Below are positions 22,181 to 33,255 of a DNA stretch of 64,000 bases, one piece after another. Position 1 is the first letter of the stretch; each line of letters opens with the position of its first letter. Below the pieces are notes generated by a model. That model was not told where the DNA came from. It worked only from the letters and a program-made list of their open reading frames with translations, and ran no database searches. Location: contig UESW01004415.1 in NCBI GenBank assembly GCA_900491605.1, positions 548,094 through 612,093 of the forward strand, given 5' to 3'. Origin of the DNA: Calamus simplicifolius (taxonomy: Eukaryota > Streptophyta > Magnoliopsida > Arecales > Arecaceae). The position numbers and the translations under genes were made by a program.

Positions 22181-22930
22181 TCATGTTCCTTTTGAACCGG
22201 CCTGGGGGTTTGTGTTCCGCCCAAGTGGCGACTCAGCCAGGTACGAAGCCTTTAGGGTCTTAACCAACTCGGGGGCACCGCCGTGCCGGAGCCGAGTGGT
22301 GTCCCATGGGCCGCGATGCCAGTGAGCTCCTTTCGAACCAGCCTGGGGGTTTATGTTCCGCCCAAGTGGCGACTCAGCCGGGTACGAAGCCTTTAGGGTC
22401 TTAACCAACTCGGGGGCACCGCCGTGCCGGAGCCGAGTGGTGTCCCGTGGGCCGCGATGCCAGTGAGCTCCTTTCGAACCAGCCTGGGGGTTTGTGTTCT
22501 GTCCAAGTGGCGACTCAACCGGGTACGGAGCCTTTAGGGTCTTAACCAACTTGGGGGCACCGCCGTGCCGGAGCCGAGTGGTGTCCCATGGGCCGCGATG
22601 CCAGTGAGCTCCTTCCGAACTAGCCTGGAGGTTTGTGTTCTGCCCAAGTGGCAACTCAGCCGGGTACGGAGCCTTTAGGGTCTTAACCAACTCGGGGGCA
22701 CCGCCGTGCCGGAGCCGAGTGGTGTCCCATGGGCCGCGATGCCAGTGAGCTCCTTTCGAACCAGCTTGGGGGTTTGTGTTCCGCCTAAGTGGCGACTCAG
22801 TCGGGTACGGAGACTTTAGGGTCTTAACCAACTCGGGGGCACCGCCGTGCCGGAGCCGAGTGGTGTCCCATGGGCCGTGATGCCAGTGAGCTCCTTTCGA
22901 ACCAGCCTGGGGGTTTGTCTGCTCCCCACG
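22181..22930 (-). repeat. 141-bp tandem array in the internal region
   Basis: There are about 5.3 copies of a 141-bp unit containing GTTTGTGTTCCGCCCAAGTG and GTCTTAACCAACTCGGGGGC. The GGGGG mark recurs at 22,204, 22,345 and 22,486. The unit equals 47 codons, and the sense (minus) frame is open through all copies, giving a 47-residue repeat with 'WDTTRLRHGGAPELVKTLK'. Whether it is translated is unknown. Related but diverged sequence appears at 31,780-32,060 in the element at 30,450. Confidence 0.85.
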
Positions 22931-22959
22931 AAACTTGAGGGTGCCCACTCGGAGCCTGT

Positions 22960-23495
22960 CTTGGATGCTGATGCGGAGTCAGTCTTTGTTGCCAACGCGG
23001 AGTGGGTCTTTAGTGCCGACGCGGAGTCGGTCTTTGGTGCCGACGCGGAGTCGGTCTTTGGTGCCGATGCGGAGTCGGTCTTTGGTGCCGACGCGGAGTC
23101 GGTCTTTTGCGCTGACGCGGAGTCGGTCTTTTGCGCCGACGCGGAGTCGGTCTTTCGCGCCGGCGTGGAGTCGGTCTTTGGTGCCGACGTGGAGTCGGTC
23201 TTTGGTGCCGATGCGGAGTCGGTCTTTTGCGCCGATGCGGAGTCAATCTTTGCGCCGACGCGGAGTCGGTCTTTGGTGCCGACGCGGAGTCGGTCTTTGG
23301 TGCCGACGCGGAGTCGGTCTTTGGTGCCGACGCGGAGTCGGTCTTTGGCGCTAACGCGGAGTCGGTCTTTTGCTCCGACGCGGAGTTGGTCTTTTGCGCC
23401 GACGCGGAGTCGGTCTTTTGCGCCGACGCGGAGTCGGTCTTTTGCGCCGATGTGGAGTCGGTCTTTGGTGCCGACGTGGAGTCGGTCTTTGGCTA
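22960..23495 (-). repeat. 24-bp tandem array in the internal region
   Basis: There are about 22 copies of a 24-bp unit, GACGCGGAGTCGGTCTTTGG plus GCC-type variation. The unit is eight codons long. In the minus sense it reads as an Arg/Pro/Thr-rich octapeptide (RPTPRRHQ-like) and in the plus sense as ADAESVFG. One single-base slip near 23,250 changes the phase. Coding is unproven. Confidence 0.88.
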
Positions 23496-23613
23496 AGAAA
23501 TACGCTCATCCCAAGAGCGTGATAAGACAAGGATATTTTGAATAATACTTTATTAAAGGATCAGCAAGCTACCGAGAGTACCGTCCGTGTTCCAAATGTG
23601 GGGGAGAAGCTTC

Positions 23614-24378
23614 CTATTTTGATGCCAGCTTGCTTCCTTCCGTTGGGGCATTGTTGGGGCAAATCTGAGGTGCTGGAGGTGCCGATGCACCCGGGGCCGT
23701 GATTTTCCCTCGAACGAACTTGCCCAAGTGGCCTTGCTGGACAAACTTTTCAATGGCCTTCTTCAACTGGCGGCAATCTTCGGTGTCATGCCCGCAGTCT
23801 TGGTGATACCGGTAGTAAAGCCCTTTGTTGTGGGGGTTTATTGACTTTAGGGGACGTGGGCATTGAAAGTATGGCTCCTCCTCAATTTCTAGTAGGATGT
23901 GGGAGATCGGAGCCGTGAGAAGAGTAAACCGCCCCTTAGGAACCAGCGCCTGGGGCCGTTGGTCAAAGCGACTGGGCGGCTCGGGAGGAAATTTGTTGGG
24001 GCTGCGGTCAGAGGACCGTGGCCGCTTGGAGGGCTCGCGTCGATGCTTCCTGAGGGAAGCTTGACGTCGGCCGGTCTCTCGCCGACAGGCCTCCCACCGG
24101 GGGGAGCCTCCCCTCGCCGACTGCTGACTGACGAGGGGAGCGGTTTGATGTTGGGTGGCCATAGACTGTGGTTGCTGGAGGCTGTGGATCATGGCGGTGA
24201 GATTCTGGACTTGCTGGGAAAGAGTCGCCAGCCGCTCCGCTGTTTGGACAGCGGCGTTCGGCGGTGAGCAAGCCACCGGAGGGTCGGCAGCAGGGGGATT
24301 GGCCTCCTGCTGTCCAGTTGGCGGGGGAAGCCCCGCTGGGCAGCTGATGGAGGAGTCCTGAGCTCGGATCACCACCAT
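23614..24378 (-). pseudogene. Shortened gag of the non-autonomous element
   Basis: This is a 254-residue open frame starting at the ATG at 24,378, about 70 bp after the PBS (MVVIRAQDSSISCPAGLPPP). The N-terminal half is a Gln/Pro-rich segment with 'LATLSQQVQNLTAMIHSLQQ', also seen in the coding element (61,372 on). The C-terminal half has the nucleocapsid-like 'YHQDCGHDTEDCRQLKKAIE'. The central capsid domain present in the coding element (about 61,990-62,330) is missing here, so it is an internal deletion with the frame kept. It is listed as a pseudogene because it cannot form a normal capsid. The frame itself is intact, so expression is possible. Confidence 0.8.
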
Positions 24379-24447
24379 GGCTTCTGGAAGAAGAGGGGGG
24401 ACGAAAGATGTAGCTCAGGGAGGACGTTCGCTACTTTTTCTTATGTC

Positions 24448-24465
24448 TCCCTACCTGGCGCGCCA
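24448..24465 (-). other. Primer binding site of the non-autonomous element
   Basis: In the minus sense the site reads TGGCGCGCCAGGTAGGGA, three bases after the LTR end. The coding element at 61,285 has the near-identical TGGTGCGCCAGGTAGGGG. I do not assign the tRNA. Confidence 0.75.
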
Positions 24466-24468
24466 ATC

Positions 24469-26587
24469 TGATGATGCTCGATCACCTCTTCTGGACGTCG
24501 GGAACGGAGGCGCTCCTCGAATCCTCGCCTCGCCGGGTTGCCTGCAAGGAAGTCCCAGGGCCGGAGGGGGCTCCGGCAGGACCCTCCGACGGCCAAGTTA
24601 GTGACTGAGGTCACAGCTGAAGGAGGGCTCGAGTGAGCCCTATTTTGGGTGGAGAAGAGGGGTCTCCGAGAAGAGGAATCCCTTTTTTGAGTTTAGATGG
24701 CGATTTTAGGGGTTATCGCGCATACCTGTTTGGTGAGTGGATTTACCCTTTTATAGGGGTTGACACTGGTATGACCACATGGGGTGGCGTGAAGTTCAGA
24801 ACGTCTGCAGAGCCCTTGCGTGAATCTGGGCTGGTTGGTGGGTTACGTCCCATCAGCAGCGGGGCTGTCGGGCGGCGCGCGTCTGGCGTTGTCAGGCGGC
24901 GCGCGTCAGAGGAACGGATTCTTGAACCGCTGGGGCTGATCTGGCAGGAACCAGGGGTCCTGTCTTGTCAGGGCCGAGCTGGGTCGACCTGAGATGGCTG
25001 GGGCCTATCCCGCCGGCAAGGCAGTGCCGGGGTGGGGCCGAATCGGTGGACTTGGAGACTACGGTGCCGAGTCGGGCTGGCCGGGGACGGCCTTGGCCGA
25101 CTCGGCGGGACAGGGGACGCCGGGGCCGAGTCGGGCCGGCCGGGATGGCCTTGGCCGACTCGGCGGGACTGGAGACACCGGGGCCGAGTCGGGCCGGTCG
25201 GGGATGGCCTTGGCCGACTCGGCAGGACAGGAGCCGCCTGGGCCGAGTCGGGCCGACCTAGGATGGCCTTGGCCGACTCGGCGGAACAGGAGTCACCGAG
25301 GCCGAGTCGGGCCGTCCTGAGATGGCCTTGGCTGACTCGGCGGAACAGGAGTCGCTGGTGCCGAGTCAGGCCAGCCTGGGATGGCCTTGGCTGACTCGGC
25401 GGGACTGGAGACGCCGGGACCGAGTCGGGCCGGCCGAGGATGGCCTTGGCCGACTCGTCGGGACTGGAGACGCCGGGGCCAAGTCGGGTCGGCCGGGGAT
25501 GGCCTTGGCCGACTCGGCGGAACAGGAGCCGCCCGGGCCGAGTCGGGCCGGCCTGGGATGGCCTTGGCCGACTCGGCGGAACAGGAGTCGCCGGGGCCGA
25601 GTCGGGCCGGCCTGGGATGGCCTTGGCCGACTCGGCGGGACTGGAGACGTCGGGAACGAGTCGGGCCGGCCGGGGATGGCCTTGGCTGACTCGTCGGGAC
25701 TGAAGACGCCGGGGCCGAGTCGGGTCGGCCGGGGATGGTCTTGGCCGATTCGGCGGGACTGGAGACGCCGAGGCCGAGTTGCCTGGAGAAGTAGGGGCCG
25801 CCTGGCATGGAGACGCCGGGGCCGGCTAGCTTGGAGACGCCGTGGCCGGCCAGGAATATGCCGGGGCCGGCCAGCTTAGAGACGCCGTGGCCGGCCAGCA
25901 ATTGTGCCAGGGCCGAGTCTCCTGGAGAAGTAGGGGCCGCCTGGCGTGGAGACGCCGGGGCCGGCTAGCTTGGAGACGCCGGGGCCGAGTTGCCTGGAGA
26001 AGTAGGGGCCGCCTGGCGTGTAGACGCTGGGGTCGGCTAGCTTGGAGACGCCGTGGCCGGCCAGCAATTGTGCCGGGGCCGAGTCGCCTGGAGAAGTAGG
26101 GGCCGTCTGGCGTGGAGACGCCGAGGCCGGCTAGCTTGGAGACGCCGTGACCGGCCAGCAATTGTGCCGGGGCCGGCTAGCTTGAAGAGGCCGGCCTTTG
26201 GCGGGTGTCGGCCTTTGATGTGCCGGCCTCGGGGGCCGGTGCTGGAGCCTGTCGGCCTTTGGCCAGCGCTGGATATTGGCGCTGAAGGCCGACGCTGGAG
26301 GTCGACGCTGGAGGCCGGCGCTGGAAGCCGACGCTGGAAGCCGACGCTGGAAGCCGACGCTGGAGCTGACGCTAAGTCCGTCGGCCTTTGGCTAGCGTTG
26401 GGGGCTGGCGCTGGAAGCCGACGCTAGAGGTCGTCGCTGGAGTTAGAGTCTGGGCCTTTGGGGCCGTCGCCGGGGTCCGTCGCTGGGTGCCGTCGCTGGG
26501 AGGCCGTCGCTGGAGCTGGCATTAGAGTCTGGGCCTTTGGGGCCGTCCAAAAAATTTTATTTTTTATCGGATCAACTGGCCCCATCA
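24469..26587 (-). repeat. 5' LTR of the non-autonomous element
   Basis: This 2,119-bp LTR has the same layout as the partner LTR. In the minus sense it runs from TGATGGGGCCAGTTGATCC to GAGCATCATCA. The TATA box is at 24,748-24,755 and the U5 motif at 24,579-24,600. The 59-bp array spans about 25,060-25,770, followed by the two other GC-rich repeat blocks. It ends next to the AAAAC target duplication. Confidence 0.9.
24748..24755 (-). promoter_or_regulatory. TATA box of the 5' LTR
   Basis: The minus-sense sequence is TATAAAAG, preceded by AACCCC and followed by GGTAAATCC. The same box and context occur in the coding element at 61,010-61,017. It would drive the full-length transcript. Confidence 0.65.
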
Positions 26588-26592
26588 AAAAC

Positions 26593-29500
26593 TAATCATC
26601 TGAGTTTGTAAAAGATAATATTTAAATATTTCTAGCTATTTTAGAGGATTTATTTTGACGAATTTAACCCTGAATTCTATGATATTTCTCTCAAAAACAG
26701 AGGGAACGATTGAGGTCGATCACTGAATAGTTTTGAAAGGATAAGAAAAAGATTGTATGAATAAGTTTAAAGAGACAGAGAACTTATTCCATGATATAAA
26801 AAATTTATCCATATGACTGAAAATGCAAGAGAAATCTATTCATTTAATTTGCACTTGATTTCACCATGATTTGAAATTTACGATAAGAACAAAATTTCTA
26901 CTTTGATGTATGTTTAGAATGTTGACAAGGGCAAAACTATAATTAAAGGACAGGACTTTGGTCCATATAATCTTATTCCACCAGAATGGTGGAATAAAAT
27001 ACCCCTTCACTTTCTTATTTTTTGAAAAAAAAATCATGACTATACTACCTACCAAATATTGCCTAATAGTTTTGGAAAGAACACTGAGGCCAAGAGTTTA
27101 GCAATATTTGCCACCAACTACCAATCCAAGGAGTAATTGAATGCCTTCAAACTCTCCACACTTAGCTCCAAGCTAGATTTCCAAGTAAAAATAGCTATAA
27201 ATTATTATTAGTAGTAGCAATAATAATAATGCATGGTAGTAGTTGTTGTAACACCACCATCACTATTACTTCTTGTCAAACAAGTAGGTGACATGCTGAT
27301 CTAAATTTTCTTGAGACAATGAAAAACTTATTTGCAATTACTGTTGCATGTTATGGCTATATATATATATATATATATGATACATGAGCATAGCTTTAAT
27401 TTCCATCCGCATACACTTGTGTAATCATAAATATTATAATTTTTTTAACTTTGAGAACACACAAAATATTAATTAGTTTTGTTAATTTTTGTGAGCTAAT
27501 TAATAATCGGATACTTTGGTGTATGCTATATTATATGTTTGATCAGTGAATCAGGTGATAAGCGACTCGGTATCGAGCTCGTGGCACTGCACAATCCACC
27601 GCTCTATCTAAGAATAAAATTTAACGAGCATAGATGGTACGTGAGGAATTTTGGCCTGCATGGCAAACTCGCACTGGAATCCTTCGAGGCCGAGTAGTCC
27701 AAACATCTTGTGTGTCGCAATAGAGCATGGACATGCAAATAAATTTTTGGATGGCAGATAATTAAGTAAAAAGGATCTACATATAGATCATATGTCTTCG
27801 ATCTTGATGTAAATGCCATCCTTCTCGTCTAATTTCTCTTAAATATTTGGCTCTTATTTTAATCCTCTATATATGTCGAGAAAATTCTACAAATAGATGT
27901 AGATCAGATATTGCTATATGGCTTTGAGATGTGTATGAACACTATACTCAACGTGATGTTTGCTCCTACTTCAAGATGGAGCTTGCTGCTGGATTGATGG
28001 CAAACCATATCTAGAATTTCACAAAACAACCCAAAATCTATAGACAGTGATCGTGAAGATTTCTCTTCAAAACTTCTCTAAATTGGGTATTTGGCTAGCA
28101 AAAAAATTATAGAATATATGTATATTAGGCACTTTTCCTCTTCAAAATCTAATTCTTGACAGTTTTGCAAACTTTTCAAGTGGGACAAAACAAGCGCACA
28201 AAGTTTTTCACTTTTAACATTACAATCTATCCTTCAAATCTTAACATTCTGTTTAGTTTTGATGGGTTAGAGGTTTTCAACTTTTATGTGATAGCAATTA
28301 AGAGACTCTCATCAGACAGTTATCTATTTAATTGAAAAATTAACACATGCTTTCTGTATATAGATAAATGAACAGATAGGTATGTAAGTGGATAGATTAA
28401 TGAATAGATAGATAGATAGAAAGATAGATCAATAAATATCCTTCAAAAGAACTAAAAACCAAAAAGGATTTATATATTGCGGCGATAGATTACATAAGAA
28501 AGTAATCATATCATAAAAATGGTTCATTTGGAAACCTCCACTAGTAGAACCTCGAGAAGTCCGGTGCCATCAAGGAGACCTGAAGTTACAATGGTGAATG
28601 TCTTTGGGTTTTGAATTAGTTGAATGACAATAGAGCTAGCAATTACTACTTTAATGCAAAATTAATTAAAACATTATTGTGCAAAACATTCTATCCAATA
28701 TTAAATCATCTTTAAATCTATTATGATATTTTAATCTATGATAAAATATGATTTCTCATCATCATCAACAACAACAATAACAACAACAACAAAGCGATCT
28801 AGATGAAAAAGAAAGGGAGAACCATACCAATTGACACCAAGTAGACTTACCCTCTAGCTCCGGTTGCTGGACCCTGATGGGGATGCTTCTCCCCAATCCA
28901 TGAGCTTATTTGGAAGATGTTCTGAAACTTGTTTTGATCAAGAGTATCTGATTGGAAGATCTTTTTCTGTGCAACTTCTAGGCGTTGGAATCCATGTGCA
29001 TGAACTAAGATGATGTCCTACAATACTTGGTTCTTTCTGTAGTTGTGTACGTAGTAGCTGTTCAAGGTTTGGTTAGTCATATTTCCACCCTTTCAATACA
29101 TCTAAATTCTGATAAGATTTAGGCAGTCTTATTCTGATCCCAGGAATAAATTCCAATTATTTCCTTGGTTCTAGCCAGTCCTGGTTTGGTTCCTTGGACT
29201 AGAACACAGTTCTTGCTCAAAATCTTGTTAGTTCTCGCATCAGGGAAAAGTTGTGTCATAATATATGCCAAGGACTCTTACATTTAGGACAAGCAGCAAG
29301 TGCTAAAATGTAGTTGATATGCTTTGATGGGCCTACCTCAAGGACAGTTGATGAACCTATTGTTGATCTTTTGGATGTGTCATGATGCTTGATATTTGTA
29401 GGTACATGTGTGGACTTGAGGAGAGTATTGGAGGATAAAGATCTGAGATCACTAGATTGGGGTCATGAGATTTGATCACAGTAGAAAGACAGATGATAGC

Positions 29501-30284
29501 GGCCTTGTTCAGAAATTATAACTATGGTAACCACAACACTTTCAATAAAGTGTAGAGGTGATCTATGGTGTTGCAAGATTACCACATCTTTGACACTCAA
29601 GGAAAATTTTGAGAGTGAGAATTTTGATTTTATATAGTTTGGAAAGTGAGGAAATAGAGGCCCATTCACATAATTTCAATGTTAGAGATGAGAGTGTCTA
29701 ACTGGATGAGGTATATGGAAGCAGATCTATTCAGAAATGAGCAGAGGTATAGTACCCATCAATCTGTCACAGAAGTCTAAGGATTCTGCATTGCCAAGAT
29801 CCATGGAAGTAAGTATTGTTCGATATTTGTCAAAGTAATTCAAAATTTTTGTCCCAAATTAGATGCTTGAAAAAACCATAAATGCACTTAAATATAAATC
29901 CTAAGTCTAGGTAGTGTGATTAAATTTTTCTCTCTCTTTAAACTTTTGTTGTTCCAAAAGAATTGGATGAAATAGTTAAGTTGATATAATTCTTCATTAT
30001 TATATCTACTTGTTATGTCTCTTTTTAGAAAACCATAACATCTAGTTAAGAGGAACTCCACCAGAATTATATAAAAGTTGATCACCTTAGTATAAATAAG
30101 GGCATTGCAACTCAATTTTATGACTATTAATGGAAAGAAAAATCTAAAATTAATTTTCTTGATTTTTATTTTAATTTTTTTATAGAGATTCAAGTGGGTT
30201 AGAAAAGGGACTTCTTTCATCCTGATTAGATCAAAGGCTCTATCCAGAAGTGATTGGCAACCTCTTATGCAGAAATTTGAATAA
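26593..30284. other. AT-rich intergenic stretch
   Basis: I recognise no gene. It holds a perfect hairpin at 26,973-26,997 (10-nt stem TTATTCCACC, loop AGAAT), an (AT)n run at 27,358-27,379, a GATA-type microsatellite at 28,386-28,432, and an ATC/CAA triplet run at 28,757-28,795. Short open frames on both strands have no family features. Confidence 0.5.
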
Positions 30285-30444
30285 AGGCTCTCTGATTGGA
30301 AAGGGAAAGCTTTATCTTTTGAGAGAAGATTGGTGTCGTTGAATTTAGTGCTATCATCTTTTTAAATACTTCATGTCATTCTTGTTGCCACCTGCTTGGC
30401 TTACTACAAAACCTGATAGAATTATATGAAGCTTTTGTAGAGAA
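30285..30444 (+). pseudogene. LINE reverse transcriptase relic, left of insertion
   Basis: On the plus strand the frame reads 'LSDWKGKALSFERRLVSLNL', like the conserved plant L1 RT segment W-K-G-K-x-L-S-F-G-G-R. Stops follow. It is cut at 30,445 by the LTR element starting at 30,450. Confidence 0.6.
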
Positions 30445-30449
30445 GTTTT

Positions 30450-31615
30450 TGTTGTTGGCAGATGACCCTCCTCAAACATTTGCGAGCGTTTGATCGCTTT
30501 CTCCAGCGAGTCCGGGATCTTCCGACGAGCTTCTCACATCTGAAAGCCTGCAAAAAGTCCCGGGGACTGAAAATTCCGACGGAGACCCTCCAATGCTCAA
30601 GTCAGTGCTCTGGGCAACAACCGTGAGTTTGAGGAAGCTCGAAAGAGAAAAAGAGAGAGAGCTTAGAGAAGAGTTCTCTGTGAGCAAGAATGAGCATTTG
30701 GGAGTGTAGTGTGTTGAGTTCTTGGAGTTACCTGGTTATCCCTTTTATCCAATTTATTCATCTTTGGACTCTGTGTGGCTTGCCTGAGAAGCTTGGAGCC
30801 TTGTCGCTTAGTGAAGGAATGAGTCATGTTGAACCTCATGATGGACCATGACTTTTGGGGCTCATTTAGTTTGAGCGGTTGGGGTGTCATGATGACTGAT
30901 TAGGACTTTGGTGGGTGAAATGTCAGGGCCGATGCCTATAAGACTGAGATGCCACCACTTTTCAGGGCCTTTATGAAGATGCTTGCTTCTTAGTGGCATG
31001 TTAGAACTACTTCCGTCAGAGGTGGGTGGCCACTTGATTATCTTGTACCGCTCTTTACCCCACCTTTTCTCATGCAAAGATGCCAACATGGCAGCCATAA
31101 ATGCCTTAGTGCAAGGGATAGAATAAGGTAATAAATGCCTTAGAGCAAGGGATGTATGTTGCTGTAGAAGACCATAAATGCCTTTGTGTGAGAAATATAA
31201 CGTGGTCGCAAAAGCTGAGTAGAAAAAGATCGCAGCCAACTTAAAAATCGAAGGTTGACTTGAGGAGGCCGTTCAAAAAGGCGGATGGCCACCTAGAAAG
31301 GCCGCCTAAGAAGACCATCTTGGAAAAGGACGCTTGCGACGAAGGTGGCCCTTAATATGGCCCTTTTGCCTTCGATGGACTTGTTCTCTCTCCTCATTAT
31401 GACCGGGCACTTATTGCAACCAAAGCAAAGCCATGGGCAAAATATTTAATGTCTACTGCATCCTTCCTAAAGAAGGCCAAGTAGAACAACGAGGCCGCTT
31501 AAGAATTGAGCTGTTCAAGAAGGTCGCTCAGAAATAGAGCCGTTCAGAAAGACCACTTAGAAATAGAGCCGTTCAAAAAGGCCACTCAAAAATAGAGCCG
31601 TTCAGGAAGGCTGTG
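30450..31615 (-). repeat. 3' LTR, truncated at its sense start
   Basis: It matches the right-hand LTR from TGTTGTTGGCAGATGACC (30,450) through ATGCCTTAG-rich phrases to AAATAGAGCCGTTCA units at about 31,500-31,615. The matching region stops there: the terminal GGGGTCAGCCGGCCCTATCA seen at 34,590-34,609 is absent. The U5 motif is at 30,584-30,605. Confidence 0.75.
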
Positions 31616-32664
31616 AGTTGACTTGGGGCTTCTAATTGGCCAATATTGGCCGCTAGCAGCTGAAGTTGATAGAGCCGCTGAAGCTGCAATAAAACCATTG
31701 AGGTTATAATGATGCCACTGAGGCAGGTATAAGGCCACTGGAGCTAAAATAAAACCGCCTTAGGGGTTTGTCCATTAGCCCAGGCATTGACTCGGGGCTG
31801 CCAAGATCATAGGATTTGAACCGCCTCAGAGCTTTCACACGCCGGTCCGGGGGTATCCTTATGATCACAGGGCCACTGAGGTCATTTTTAAAAAAAAATA
31901 TCTCGGGGGTTGCTTGGCCGACCCGAGCGTTTGACTCGAGGCCACCGAGACCATAGGACTTGAACTGCCTTGGAGGTTTCTCGCACCGGTCCGAGGGTGT
32001 CCTTATGATCGTGGAACCATCGAGAAACTACTAGGGGTTGCTCGGTTGGCCCGAACGGTTATTAAGAAGTTGAATGAAAAGAAACTTTTTTTCAAAGTGC
32101 AGTGTACTTAACTTTCGTAGTTTTTTGCCTTTGCGTCGTGTTTGGTGTCGACGTTTGTTATAGGCTTAAGAGCTTTTTCTTTGAAGAAATTTGTCTCCTT
32201 CTACTAAGTTGACAACCTGCCCTCCAGAGGAACTATGTCGATTGAAGGTGGGAGGTATCAGTGCCAAAATTTGAGAGCAGTTGGAATAGAATCCGAATGA
32301 GGTATTGGGCTCGGTTTGGCTATGGGTGCAGCAGAGAGAAAAAGAAAGGGGAAGAGAGGGGGTAGGTGGAGTCAACTGTCAAAGCCCCTTGTCCTCATCT
32401 TCCACCTTACATTAATTGTACCAACACCTCTTGGCTTACCACCACTAAGAATCGGCTTACCACCACTAAGAATCAAATTACCCATAAATGCTTGAGGTGA
32501 TTAGGAGTTAGGATGCTTATAAATGCACTACCATTGACAATGCCTCAAATTTGTCCATCCTTGGAATCACTTTTCCATTGATGCCCTCATTTAGGGGCTT
32601 CAAGGTGCTTAGGTGAATCATGATGGTGGTGAGCCTCTCTCTGAGGAGATCTTCCGTGAGTGAA
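31616..32664 (-). other. Internal repeat zone of the second non-autonomous element
   Basis: At 31,780-32,060 two diverged copies of a ~130-bp phrase occur (GACTCGGGGCTGCCAAGATCATAGGA and a relative), loosely similar to the 141-bp array at 22,181. A purine run at 32,330-32,365 follows. No intact ORF. Confidence 0.5.
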
Positions 32665-32928
32665 TTATTGGCTAACTGGTGCAACTATCATAGGTGATGT
32701 GAGAGGCTTGGGCTGCTGCTGAGTGGCCACCGAGCGTTGCTCCTGTGGCTCATGAACGGCTGCAATCAAGGCTTGAACTTGCTGATTGAGGATGACTAGT
32801 TGGTTAATTAGAGCAGCTGAGGCTGGTGGTGAAGGAGGAGCAAAGAGGGTGGTCTTTTGTTGCTCAGTGCGATATGGATGCCCCTCAGCATGATTGGTGA
32901 GGACCTCTAGCACGCGCATCACCACCAT
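32665..32928 (-). pseudogene. Gag N-terminal remnant
   Basis: This short frame starts at the ATG at 32,928 (MVVMRVLEVLTNHAEG) and includes 'INQLVILNQQVQALIAAVHE' and a Gln-rich stretch. The order matches the N-terminus of the gag at 24,378 and of the coding element. It stops at 32,665, before any capsid or nucleocapsid domain. It could be only a decayed leader peptide. Confidence 0.6.
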
Positions 32929-33255
32929 GGCTATCTTAGAGGGAATAAAGGCTTATAGCTCAGGAAGACAGAGCTCTCTTTCTTTCGGTCCGTCTATCCC
33001 CTTCCTGGCATACAAATCTGTTGCCTATCCTATACACTTCCCTATGCGTGCACGGACAATGGTAGAGCCAGGCATGTGGGCGCCACGCAAGTAGGTTCTT
33101 ATGCTCATAAGCCTCCTTGCTTGTCGGGAGTCATGTTGCCGTGGTCTAGAGTGAGACAGCTAGGAGCCATCGAGGATGGAAGCTGAAAAAGGCCATCGAG
33201 AACTTCCGTGAGGCATGGAGTCAGAAACTCCTCATCCTTGCTTCCTTACGCCATC

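Larger units (their letters stand above)
19888..26587 (-). mobile_element. Complete non-autonomous Tat-like LTR retrotransposon
   Basis: The element is 6,700 bp with TG/CA ends and a perfect 5-bp target duplication AAAAC (19,883-19,887 and 26,588-26,592). Sense is minus: 5' LTR 24,469-26,587, PBS, shortened gag, two tandem arrays, polypurine tract, 3' LTR 19,888-21,981. There is no protease, reverse transcriptase or integrase. The two LTRs differ at about 8 places in the first ~210 bp by eye, so insertion is fairly recent but not new. The LTR ends, PBS and 59-bp repeat match the coding element at 59,584, which makes that family the likely source of proteins in trans (inference). Confidence 0.92.

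Noticed and set aside
22847..23545. Plus-strand frame encoding an ADAESVFG octapeptide repeat
   Set aside because: It is antisense to the element, starts inside another array and has no domain. The 24-bp array is open in most frames.
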